In this document: one piece after another, positions 1 through 6,437 of the stretch | How the letters are laid out: each line of letters begins with the position of its first letter | Position numbering within the stretch: the stretch's first letter is position 1 | Assembly (NCBI GenBank): GCA_900552255.1 | Contig: URZF01000047.1 | Location: forward strand, 1-8,815 | Reading direction: 5' to 3' | DNA length: 8,815 bases | From: an uncultured Eubacteriales bacterium | GTDB taxonomy: Bacteria > Bacillota > Clostridia > Oscillospirales > CAG-272 | Program-made: the position numbers and the translations under genes | The notes under the pieces: generated by a model | What the model was told of the DNA's origin: nothing | Databases searched by the model: none | The model's input: the letters and a program-made list of their open reading frames with translations, nothing else

Positions 1-153
1 GAGGCGCTGGCAGCAAATCCGGACAGCGCCATGAAGGACGAAGAGCGCATTTCCGCACGGACTGCATTCAACTATATTTGTCGTGCGCGGCAAAGTGCGC
101 GGACGGTATGCGTTCGATTTCCCGTTTCCGGTGGAGGAAAACGCGAGCCTTGA
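1..153 (+). CDS. Possible 3' end of an upstream gene (partial, doubtful)
   Basis: The first plus-strand frame is open from the window edge to a TGA at 151-153. Its first 26 or so codons read as ordinary protein: charged and alanine-rich, with codon use like the neighbouring genes. The last 20 or so codons overlap the next gene and look like a shadow of it. I recognise no family. It may be the tail of a separate gene, or the 5' part of the DUF2156-GNAT gene displaced by a frameshift. The second idea is attractive because that downstream gene seems to lack its N-terminal region, but this stretch has none of the aromatic (W/Y-rich) residues expected there. Low confidence. Confidence 0.25.
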   Translation, partial: EALAANPDSAMKDEERISARTAFNYICRARQSARTVCVRFPVSGGGKREP

Positions 154-1321
154 CGGCGCATTTGCGGATATGGCGGCGTTCTGCGCGGAGAATTTTCTGC
201 CGTTTGAGTTTTCCGCGGTGCCGCGCGAATATGTCCATGAGATACTGGAACGCTATCCGACCGTTGAAACAAGGACGTTCCGCAACTTCAACGATTATCT
301 GTATACGGCCTCCGATTTTGTGAATTTTGCGGGAAAACGCTATGCCGGCCAGCGCAATCATGTGAGAAAATTTCACGCGAGCTATCCCGACGCGGTCTTC
401 CGTGAGCTTACCGGGGCGGATGCGGCGCTCATCCATGCGTTCCGCGAGCGGTTCACGGAGGAATTTCACAAAACCTCGCACGGCGCGAAAAACGAATTGG
501 AGCGCGCGTGGCAGATGCTGCGGTATGTCGGCTCCCCGATGTTCCGGTGCGGCGGATTTATAAAGGACGGGGCGCTCATTTCCTTCTGTCTTGCCGAGAA
601 GTGCGGAGAGACGCTTGTCGACCATATTGAAAAGGCCCTGCCGGAATACGAGGGGATTTATCCCGCGATGGTGCAGGAGTTTGCGCGCAGGTTTGCGGGC
701 GATGTGAAATACATCAACCGCGAGGACGATTCCGGCGATCACGGGCTTCGCACCTCCAAAATGCAGTATCAGCCGATCGAAATTCTTGAAAAATATTATG
801 TGAAGGTGAAAAACGAGCTTTATCATGTGGAAAAGATCCCGGTGATCGAGACGGAACGCCTGACGCTCGACGCCATCACGGAGGAGGATATCCCCGTTTA
901 TAACCGGCTGTGTCTCGATGACAAGCGGAACCGCTACTGGGGCTATGATTACAGGCGTGACTGCGAAAATCCCGATGAGGACTATTTTTATCTCGACCAA
1001 AAAAAGGATTTCGGCAGCAGCACGGCGATGAATTTTGCCGTTCGGCTTGCGGGGACGTTCATCGGGGAGCTGATTCTGTACAATTTCGATTTTCGCGGCG
1101 GCGCGGAGCTCGGCATCCGGCTCCTGCCGGAGTATGAGGGACACGGCTATGCGACGGAGGCCTATGCCGCGGCGTGCGATTATGCGCTGTACGGGATCGG
1201 CATGTATGAGGTGCGCGGCAAATGCTACCGTGAAAATCTGCCGTCGAAAAAGATGCTTTCCGCCGTGATGCGGAAGGTAAGTGAGGACGAGACTTATCTT
1301 TATTTCAAAAAGACGGTATAA
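83..1321 (+). CDS. DUF2156 (LPG synthase C-like) - GNAT acetyltransferase fusion
   Basis: This two-domain protein (412 aa from the GTG at 83) probably transfers acyl or aminoacyl groups; the substrate is unknown. Residues 1-240 match the DUF2156 family, related to the C-terminal domain of phosphatidylglycerol lysyltransferase. Landmarks are an aromatic FDFPFP strand (11-16), GKRYAGQRNHVRKF (84-97), HIEKA (181-185) and INREDDSGDHGLRTSK (211-226). Residues 253-412 form a RimJ/RimL-type GNAT domain with the usual IETERLTL opening (255-262) and the acetyl-CoA loop PEYEGHGYATEA (349-360). The start is uncertain. No Shine-Dalgarno sequence precedes the GTG, the frame is closed by TGA at 32-34, and DUF2156 proteins normally have roughly 50-60 more residues before this point. 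The gene may be 5'-truncated or frameshifted. The HAD gene follows after 24 bases on the same strand. Domain assignment is fairly secure; function is not. Confidence 0.8.
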   Translation: MRGKVRGRYAFDFPFPVEENASLDGAFADMAAFCAENFLPFEFSAVPREYVHEILERYPTVETRTFRNFNDYLYTASDFVNFAGKRYAGQRNHVRKFHASYPDAVFRELTGADAALIHAFRERFTEEFHKTSHGAKNELERAWQMLRYVGSPMFRCGGFIKDGALISFCLAEKCGETLVDHIEKALPEYEGIYPAMVQEFARRFAGDVKYINREDDSGDHGLRTSKMQYQPIEILEKYYVKVKNELYHVEKIPVIETERLTLDAITEEDIPVYNRLCLDDKRNRYWGYDYRRDCENPDEDYFYLDQKKDFGSSTAMNFAVRLAGTFIGELILYNFDFRGGAELGIRLLPEYEGHGYATEAYAAACDYALYGIGMYEVRGKCYRENLPSKKMLSAVMRKVSEDETYLYFKKTV

Positions 1322-1345
1322 TGTATCGGGAAGGAATTTTATGAT

Positions 1346-1990
1346 ATGCTGAAAGCAGTGATTTTTGATATGGACGGGACGCTCTGCGATTCGTTTCCGC
1401 TGATGATCCGCGCGCTTCACGAGGCGGTGGAGCCGATCGTCGGACATGCGGTCTCCGACGAGGATTTTATGGAGGCGCTCGGTCCGAACGAAAAGGGCAT
1501 CATCGTGAATATGCTTGGAGACCGATATGATAGGGCGGCTGCCTCCTATGATGTGCTGTATGAACGCTATCTGCCGGAGATGTGTGCCGCACCGTTCGAC
1601 GGGATCCGTGAAATATTTGATTTTTTGGCGGAGAAAAATGTGAGAACTGCGCTTGTCACAGGAAAAAACAAGACGAGCTGCGATGTGACGCTCCGCCAGT
1701 TCGGTATGGAGGCGGCCTTCGACGCCGTAGAATACGGCTCGCCCGTCGGCTCGCGCAAAAAAGAGGCGATAAGCCTTGTCATCGACAAGTTCGGCATCCG
1801 TCCCGACGAGGCGATCTATATCGGCGACGCGCCGAGCGACGTGACCTATTCCCGCGAGGCGGGGCTTTTGACCGCTTCGGCGCTGTGGGCGCCCTCGACC
1901 GACGCGGAGGCGACGGTCGCTGCGGGAGCGGACGTCATCTGCCGGACGCCGGCGGATTTCCTGCGATATTTGAAAGAAGATCTTGGATAA
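1346..1990 (+). CDS. HAD-superfamily hydrolase, phosphoglycolate phosphatase/PpaX-like
   Basis: This is a soluble phosphatase of the haloacid dehalogenase superfamily (214 aa), close in length to PpaX/Gph-type enzymes. All four HAD motifs are visible. Motif I is FDMDGTLCDS with nucleophile Asp8 and acid Asp10. Motif II has Thr105 in ALVTGKN. Motif III is a lysine at 138-139 in GSRKKE. Motif IV is IGDAPSD with Asp161 and Asp165 for Mg2+. The stretch between motifs I and II (about 15-85) fits an alpha-helical C1 cap. The ATG at 1346 has a good ribosome site, GGGAAGGAA, ending about 10 bases upstream. It sits 24 bases after the acyltransferase gene and 27 before prfC, so co-transcription is likely. 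The substrate cannot be read from the sequence: a phosphoglycolate or pyrophosphate repair role is only family precedent. Confidence 0.9.
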   Translation: MLKAVIFDMDGTLCDSFPLMIRALHEAVEPIVGHAVSDEDFMEALGPNEKGIIVNMLGDRYDRAAASYDVLYERYLPEMCAAPFDGIREIFDFLAEKNVRTALVTGKNKTSCDVTLRQFGMEAAFDAVEYGSPVGSRKKEAISLVIDKFGIRPDEAIYIGDAPSDVTYSREAGLLTASALWAPSTDAEATVAAGADVICRTPADFLRYLKEDLG

Positions 1991-2017
1991 AACCGATTAT
2001 AAAGGGGAAGAGAGCAC

Positions 2018-3610
2018 TTGGAAAATTTTGAAAAAGAGATCGAGAGACGCCGCACCTTTGCGATCATCTCGCACCCGGACGCCGGCAAGACGACGCTGAC
2101 GGAGAAGCTGCTCCTTTACGGCGGCGCGATTTTGCAGGCGGGCGCCGTCAAGGGCAAGGCTGCGGACAGACACGCCGTTTCCGACTGGATGGAGCTTGAA
2201 AAGCAGAGAGGAATTTCGATCACCTCCTCCGTCATGCAGTTTCAGTATGAGGGCTACTGCATCAACATCCTCGACACGCCGGGACATCAGGATTTCTCGG
2301 AGGACACCTACCGCACGCTGATGGCGGCTGACAGCGCCGTCATGGTTATCGATGCGGCAAAGGGCATCGAGCCGCAGACGCGCAAGCTTTTCAAGGTCTG
2401 TGCGATGCGCGGCATTCCGATTTTCACGTTTATCAACAAGCTCGACCGCGAGGCGCGCGATCCGTTCGACCTTGTCGACGAGCTGGAAAAGGAATTCGGC
2501 ATCGGGACCTATCCGATGAACTGGCCGATCGGCTGCGGGCAGTCGTTCCGCGGCGTTTTCGACCGGGAAAGGCGCCGGATTCTCGTGTTCAATGCGAAGA
2601 ACCGCGGTCAGACGAAGCTCGAATCGATCGAGTGTGACATCACCGATACGGCGAAGCTCGACGACATCATCGGAGAGGAGCGCCGGCGCGAGCTTTGCGA
2701 GCAGGTGGAGCTGCTTGACGCGGCAAGCTTCGATTTTGATCTCGAAAAGGTGCGGGCGGGGAAGCTCAGTCCCGTGTTTTTCGGTTCGGCGCTGACGAAT
2801 TTCGGCGTGGAGCCTTTCCTTGAAAGCTTTCTCAGAATGACGACACCGCCTTTGCCGCGGCGTGCCGGCGACTCGGTCGTCGATCCGTTATGCGGCTCCT
2901 TTTCGGCGTTTGTATTCAAAATTCAGGCGAACATGAACAAGGCGCACCGCGACAGGCTCGCCTTTATGCGCATCTGTTCGGGCAAATTCGAGCGCGGCGC
3001 GGAATATTATCACGTGCAGGAGGGAAAGAACATCAAGCTTTCCCAGCCGCAGCAGCTCATGGCGCAGGAGCGCGAGATCGTGGACGAGGCTTATGCCGGC
3101 GACATCATCGGCGTGTTCGATCCGGGCATCTTTTCGATCGGGGACACGGTATGCGCGCCAAAAATGAAGATCGCCTACGAGGGGATCCCAACGTTCGCGC
3201 CGGAGCATTTCGCGACGGTCGAGCAGGTGGACACGATGAAGCGCAAGCAGTTCGTCAAGGGCATGAATCAGATCGCCCAAGAGGGCGCGATCCAGATTTT
3301 CTTTGAGCCGGGCGGCGGCATGGAGCGTGTCATCGTCGGTGTGGTCGGCGTTCTGCAATTCGAGGTGCTCGAATACCGGCTGAAAAACGAATACGGCGTA
3401 GACGTGCGCCGTTCCAATCTTTCCTATCAGCATATCCGCTGGATCGAAAACGAGGGACTTTCTCCCGCCTCTCTCAATATCACCTCCGATACCAAGTGGG
3501 TGCAGGATTTCCGCGGGAAAAACCTGCTCATTTTCACGAGCGAATGGAACATCCGCTGGGCGCTCGAAAAAAATCCGGGGCTTGTGCTCTCGGAATTCAG
3601 CAGGAACTGA
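2018..3610 (+). CDS. prfC: Peptide chain release factor 3 (RF-3)
   Basis: RF-3 is a translational GTPase that removes RF1 or RF2 from the ribosome after peptide release. At 530 aa it matches the usual length (about 529). The GTPase motifs are complete: G1 SHPDAGKTT (18-26), G2 RGISIT (64-69), G3 DTPGHQDF (86-93), G4 NKLD (140-143) and G5 around GSAL (256-259). The signature segments SDWMELEKQRGISITSSVMQF and EDTYRTLMAADSAVMVIDAAKGIE distinguish RF-3 from EF-G. The later domains follow with no interruption to the C-terminal LVLSEFSRN. The start is TTG at 2018. It is chosen because AAAGGGGAAG (2001-2010) lies at proper spacing and the N-terminal ENFEKEIERRRTFAIISHP is the normal family opening. 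It follows the HAD gene by 27 bases and precedes dut by 78. Identification is firm. Confidence 0.98.
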   Translation: MENFEKEIERRRTFAIISHPDAGKTTLTEKLLLYGGAILQAGAVKGKAADRHAVSDWMELEKQRGISITSSVMQFQYEGYCINILDTPGHQDFSEDTYRTLMAADSAVMVIDAAKGIEPQTRKLFKVCAMRGIPIFTFINKLDREARDPFDLVDELEKEFGIGTYPMNWPIGCGQSFRGVFDRERRRILVFNAKNRGQTKLESIECDITDTAKLDDIIGEERRRELCEQVELLDAASFDFDLEKVRAGKLSPVFFGSALTNFGVEPFLESFLRMTTPPLPRRAGDSVVDPLCGSFSAFVFKIQANMNKAHRDRLAFMRICSGKFERGAEYYHVQEGKNIKLSQPQQLMAQEREIVDEAYAGDIIGVFDPGIFSIGDTVCAPKMKIAYEGIPTFAPEHFATVEQVDTMKRKQFVKGMNQIAQEGAIQIFFEPGGGMERVIVGVVGVLQFEVLEYRLKNEYGVDVRRSNLSYQHIRWIENEGLSPASLNITSDTKWVQDFRGKNLLIFTSEWNIRWALEKNPGLVLSEFSRN

Positions 3611-3688
3611 AAGGCAAACCGGTTCAAGCGATTTTGCGGATTTCGATTCGGCCTTGGCCGCATAAAAGCATAGAGAGGAGATTTTCAT

Positions 3689-4123
3689 ATGAAGCTTCCG
3701 GTCAAAAAATTAAGGGAAAACGCCGTGTTTCCGACGCGCGGCTCTGCGGCGGCGGCGGGTTATGATCTTTACGCCTGTCTTGACGGCGACGTTGTCATCG
3801 CGCCCGGCGGCTCCGCAAAGATCGGGACGGGACTTGCCATCGCCGTGCCGGACGGATATTTCGGCGCGATCTTCGCCCGCAGCGGTCTTGCGGCGAAGGA
3901 GGGACTGCGTCCCGCCAACTGTGTCGGCGTGGCGGATTCCGATTACCGCGGCGAATATATGGTGGTGCTGCACAACGATTCCTCCGTGCCGCGCACGGTC
4001 GTGCCCGGGGAGCGGATCGCGCAGCTTGTCGTCATGCCGTATCTCGCCGTAGAGTTTGAGCCTGCGGACGCGCTCGACGATACCGAACGCGGCGCGGGCG
4101 GATTCGGCAGCACGGGAAAGTGA
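3689..4123 (+). CDS. dut: Deoxyuridine 5'-triphosphate nucleotidohydrolase (dUTPase)
   Basis: This homotrimeric dUTPase (144 aa, typical size) hydrolyses dUTP to dUMP and pyrophosphate. It keeps uracil out of DNA and supplies the thymidylate precursor. The five conserved motifs are in order: motif 1 AGYDLYA (23-29), motif 2 ARSGLA (63-68), motif 3 GVADSDYRGEY (80-90) with catalytic Asp83 and uracil-stacking Tyr86, motif 4 GERIAQLV (107-114), and motif 5 RGAGGFGSTGK (134-144), the Gly-rich P-loop-like tail that closes on the substrate. The usual Ile before the catalytic Asp is Ala82, a mild departure. The ATG is supported by AGAGAGGAGA about 10 bases upstream. Transcription probably runs on from prfC, since I see no convincing terminator or promoter in the 78-base gap. 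Confidence 0.97.
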   Translation: MKLPVKKLRENAVFPTRGSAAAAGYDLYACLDGDVVIAPGGSAKIGTGLAIAVPDGYFGAIFARSGLAAKEGLRPANCVGVADSDYRGEYMVVLHNDSSVPRTVVPGERIAQLVVMPYLAVEFEPADALDDTERGAGGFGSTGK

Positions 4124-4140
4124 AATAAGAGGCTGCCGCG

Positions 4141-4542
4141 ATGAAATTCCCGAAGCTGAAACATACTTGGCTTTGTGCCTTTCTCATCTATTCGCCGGCG
4201 CTGATGTTGTTTGTTTTCCCGTTTTTCGGCCCTCTTTTTTCCGGCGGTTATGATGGTATTTTCGTCGTAATTTGGATTCTTTTGGGAATCTTTTCTGTTT
4301 TCTATTTGATTCGGAATTTTCCTTTTTTCATCACCACGGATATCACACTGTCTACGATTCGATTATGGAAAAAAGACCGATTGTGGATGGAATTTGACCG
4401 GGATGGACTCGACCGTCAAAGCGCGGAGCGGAAGCTTCTGCGTCGGATCCGCCGCCGCGGGGAAGAAAGCCTTTTGACAAACGGCAAAGAAAAGCGCCCG
4501 TCGCGGCGGCAGGGGTTGTCATCATATTGGCGGATCGGGTAG
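4141..4542 (+). CDS. Two-helix membrane protein fragment, N-terminal part of a probably frameshifted gene
   Basis: I do not recognise the family. The 133 aa product opens with a short basic stretch and two hydrophobic helices, about residues 9-31 and 38-57, which predict a membrane anchor. A basic cytoplasmic segment follows (WKKDRLWMEFDRDGLDRQ, then an Arg-rich LLRRIRRRG around 109-117). The last 30 or so residues lose normal character and end at TAG 4540-4542, inside the next frame. The ATG is backed by AAGAGG (4127-4132), 17 bases after the dut stop. The DNA for the helices is T-rich and clearly less GC-rich than dut or prfC. The ending probably reflects loss of frame near 4440-4510: the true continuation seems to lie in the frame of the following entry. 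Expression as a short stand-alone anchor protein cannot be excluded. Confidence 0.6.
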   Translation: MKFPKLKHTWLCAFLIYSPALMLFVFPFFGPLFSGGYDGIFVVIWILLGIFSVFYLIRNFPFFITTDITLSTIRLWKKDRLWMEFDRDGLDRQSAERKLLRRIRRRGEESLLTNGKEKRPSRRQGLSSYWRIG

Positions 4543-5135
4543 CAGAGGAGATTCCTGCGATTTTGCGCAGGCAGCATACCTATCATGAGAGCTGTCACCT
4601 CGCCTGCGTCGCGGATTTTTCCGTCGGGCGCTGTTATTTTGACGGCATGGGCGAGCCTTATCTTGCCGGAATGACGGGAAAACCCGTAAAAAATATGGCG
4701 CTTGCTCTTTTGAGACGGACGGTATTCGGCGGGAGGCTGCCGAAGCGCGGCAACGATAACTGCCCGCCCGAGCCTTTTCCGAACGGAGAGCTTTCGGTGG
4801 AAATGAGCTTGTGGGACTATATCCGCGCCTTCCGTGAGGAAATGAAGGAGGGACGCCGCAGGGACAAAGCCATCTATCGGAAGCTGAAAGATGGGGAAGT
4901 TCTGTTACAGGATGATGTGCTCTATTGCAGGCTCGGCGAGCATGGTGTTTCCTTTTTTGTCGAAACGGACGGAGAGGATCAGGAGTCCGGTGAGGGCGTC
5001 ATTGAGGTGCTCATGCAGGATAACTGGGAATATCCCCGCCGCGCGAATATCTCAAAAAAGGATGGGGAGCTGCTGCGCGTCAACATCCGCGACTATCTCA
5101 TGTCAAGGGGATATCGACAGATCAGATTTTTATGA
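4527..5135 (+). CDS. Soluble protein of unknown function, probable C-terminal part of the same broken gene
   Basis: I do not recognise this 202 aa product. From the nominal TTG at 4527 it has no membrane segment. Visible features are a Cys/His-containing stretch (HESCHLACVADF, 20-31), FGGRLPKRGNDNCPPEPFP (67-85), an acidic linker (148-159) and a compact alpha/beta-looking C-terminus ending MSRGYRQIRFL. The frame is open upstream of the TTG to 4398, and the codons just before it encode a sensible hydrophobic strand (AAAGVVIIL). So the start is probably not real. The frame most likely belongs to the same protein as the membrane fragment that overlaps it by 16 bases, one frame apart. AGGGG at 4511-4515 could serve as a weak ribosome site if it is a separate gene coupled to the first. 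No identifiable catalytic motif is present. Confidence 0.55.
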   Translation: MADRVAEEIPAILRRQHTYHESCHLACVADFSVGRCYFDGMGEPYLAGMTGKPVKNMALALLRRTVFGGRLPKRGNDNCPPEPFPNGELSVEMSLWDYIRAFREEMKEGRRRDKAIYRKLKDGEVLLQDDVLYCRLGEHGVSFFVETDGEDQESGEGVIEVLMQDNWEYPRRANISKKDGELLRVNIRDYLMSRGYRQIRFL

Positions 5136-5167
5136 TGCGCACGGCGTCGGTTTCGGCCTCGGTTGCC

Positions 5168-5210
5168 TTTTTTCAGGGAAAAAACGTCCGAAATTTCGGA
5201 ATTTCGGCGT
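5168..5210 (-). terminator. Nested inverted repeats; intrinsic-terminator-like on the minus strand
   Basis: CCGAAATT (5188-5195) and AATTTCGG (5200-5207) pair perfectly over 8 bases around the loop TCGG. The stem extends by ACG/CGT (5184-5186 with 5208-5210) if T5187 is bulged. An A6 run (5179-5184) sits to its left, so RNA made from the minus strand would have the hairpin followed at once by U6, the classic rho-independent layout. On the plus strand no T-run follows the stem. A second inverted repeat, T6C (5168-5174) with GA6 (5178-5184), is fused to its left side. No minus-strand gene is seen nearby, so the role is unclear: insulation against antisense transcription, an operator palindrome, or mRNA end processing are all possible. 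Confidence 0.45.
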
Positions 5211-5235
5211 CGGTGAGACAAATCCGTATTTCTTA

Positions 5236-5264
5236 TTTACAAATCCGTTTTTTTGTTGTATAAT
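5236..5264 (+). promoter_or_regulatory. Sigma-A-type promoter for the PfkB-like/ruvX/glyQS operon
   Basis: The -35 box TTTACA (5236-5241, one mismatch to TTGACA) and a perfect -10 box TATAAT (5259-5264) are separated by exactly 17 bases. A start near 5271 would give a leader of about 30 bases before the ATG at 5302, holding the ribosome site AAGGGG (5287-5292). The spacer is T-rich. This is the best promoter in the window and stands in the longest intergenic gap, which supports a transcription unit boundary here. Confidence 0.85.
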
Positions 5265-5301
5265 GAAACCATGATAAATTTGTAACAAGGGGCGTGTTGC
5301 C

Positions 5302-6429
5302 ATGAAACGAAAGATTCTGATTATAGGCGGAAGCTACATGAATTTGCAGATGAAGATTGATCCCAGAACAAGGGATAACGAAACGACCGCCGGAAGCGAA
5401 TACCGTTTTCACCCCTTTGGAGAGGCCGCCATCACGGCGATCACCGTGGCGAAGCTCGGCGGGGAATGCGTTTTCGGCACCAAATTCGGCGACGATACCA
5501 ACGGAAAGCGCCTCTATGAATATTATAAGGGCTGCGGCATCCGCAATGACCTGATGAAAAAGGACAAGTCCGCGCAGACCGGCATGAGCGTCACGCTTTT
5601 CAGCGATTTTGAGACCCATGAGACGTATCTCTCGAAGGGCGCATCGGCACGTTTTACAAAAGAGGAGATCGACGACGCTTTCATCACGATGCCGGATATG
5701 TTTCTCGTCCCGCCGGAGGAGCTGGGGACGCAGGAACACGTCGCGATGATGGAGATGAGTGCTCCGATCGAGAACGATGAAAAGCCATCCTCTGAAAAGG
5801 AAGATAAGTCGGACTCCGGTAATAAAGCTGAGAAAAAAGAGGGCGCGGAGCTGTCCGACATGCCGGAAATGCCGCGTGTGGCGCCCTACCGCTATGAGGA
5901 GAGCCTTGCTTATTACGCGGTGCAGAGGGCGGAGGAGCGCGAGATCGATCTTGTCATGCGGTATACGCCGTTTACCGCGAAATTTCCGCTCGAAAAGATA
6001 AAAAATCTCAAGATCCTTGTGATTTCCGACGATATGCTTTATTCGCTGACGGGCTTTTTCCCGAATACGACGGATAAGGCGCTGCGTTCGCTCGTCGCGC
6101 TTTCCCAAAAGATCAAATCGAAATATTATGTCGTGCAGCAGGGAGACGATACCGCTTTCATCTATGACGGCAAGTATTATGAGACGGTGACGGCGCCCGT
6201 CCAGCTGAAATCGGTGGACAGAAGCGCGGGAAAAAAGATGAATCCTACGTTTACGGGAGCGCTCGCCGCGGAATATTTGGAGAGCAAAAACATCGTCCGC
6301 GCCTGCCGGTTTGCGCTGATCGTGAGCCTTATGACGCGCTCGAAATTCGGCAATTTGGAAAAGATTCCGGCCAAGGCGGAGCTTGAGGCCTATGCCGTGG
6401 AAAACGGCATCGACCTCTATAAAGGATAA
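5302..6429 (+). CDS. PfkB/ribokinase-fold protein, probable catalytically inactive pseudokinase
   Basis: The fold is that of PfkB sugar/nucleoside kinases (375 aa; typical members are about 300-330). The N-terminal strand ILIIGGSYMNL, the VAKLGGECVFGTKFGDD stretch (49-65), LYSLTG (246-251), VVQQGDDTAFIYDG (277-290) and TFTGALAAEYL (316-326) align with family landmarks. The functional motifs are lost. The GG-K-G-x-N sugar-site motif reads FGEAAIT (39-45), the Mg-linked NxxE reads SDDM (242-245), and the catalytic GAGD reads KMNP (312-315), which puts Pro315 where the base Asp should be. A charged, low-complexity insertion of about 40 residues (153-193) interrupts the middle. The ATG has AAGGGG 9 bases upstream and lies behind a strong promoter. 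ruvX follows after 8 bases. A regulatory or binding role is inferred; the ligand is unknown. Confidence 0.85.
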   Translation: MKRKILIIGGSYMNLQMKIDPRTRDNETTAGSEYRFHPFGEAAITAITVAKLGGECVFGTKFGDDTNGKRLYEYYKGCGIRNDLMKKDKSAQTGMSVTLFSDFETHETYLSKGASARFTKEEIDDAFITMPDMFLVPPEELGTQEHVAMMEMSAPIENDEKPSSEKEDKSDSGNKAEKKEGAELSDMPEMPRVAPYRYEESLAYYAVQRAEEREIDLVMRYTPFTAKFPLEKIKNLKILVISDDMLYSLTGFFPNTTDKALRSLVALSQKIKSKYYVVQQGDDTAFIYDGKYYETVTAPVQLKSVDRSAGKKMNPTFTGALAAEYLESKNIVRACRFALIVSLMTRSKFGNLEKIPAKAELEAYAVENGIDLYKG

Positions 6430-6437
6430 AGCGCGCG

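Larger units (their letters stand above)
5136..5301. other. Intergenic control region between the broken membrane gene and the PfkB-like operon
   Basis: This is the only sizeable non-coding stretch in the window (166 bases). From left to right it holds a GC-rich tail with a weak GGC/GCC hairpin and T6, an inverted repeat (T6C, AGG, GA6) at 5168-5184, a strong stem-loop at 5184-5210, a sigma-A-type promoter at 5236-5264, and the ribosome site AAGGGG at 5287-5292. There is no space for a T-box leader ahead of the operon, although the operon contains a tRNA synthetase gene. Confidence 0.7.

Noticed and set aside
1294..1322. A perfect TATAAT at 1317-1322 before the HAD gene
   Set aside because: The -35 position gives only TTATCT (3 of 6). 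The boxes lie inside the coding end of the previous gene, and a start near 1329 would fall within the ribosome site. It is too weak to call a promoter.
68..1447. A 459-codon open frame on the minus strand, opposite the DUF2156-GNAT gene and longer than it
   Set aside because: The plus-strand frame carries clear DUF2156, GNAT and HAD motifs. The minus-strand product is Arg/His/Leu-rich with no recognisable domain, as expected from the complement of GC-rich codons.
3648..3664. CGGC-CTTG-GCCG inverted repeat between prfC and dut as a terminator
   Set aside because: The stem is only four bases and no T-run follows. dut is more likely read through from prfC.
2888..3688. Long minus-strand and alternative plus-strand frames inside prfC
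   Set aside because: They overlap highly conserved RF-3 sequence, cross its stop region and show shadow composition (Arg, His and Ala runs). No ribosome site or family match supports them.
5144..5173. GGC...GCC followed by T6 after the 4527-5135 gene as a plus-strand terminator
   Set aside because: Only three base pairs form around a seven-base loop, and no longer pairing is found in the flanking GC-rich bases. The T-run alone is not enough.
5233..6108. Minus-strand open frame opposite the PfkB-like gene, which would read towards the minus-strand terminator-like hairpin
   Set aside because: It would give the hairpin a purpose, but the product is Arg/His/Leu-rich without motifs, it overlaps the plus-strand promoter, and the plus frame matches the PfkB fold. 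I treat it as a shadow.
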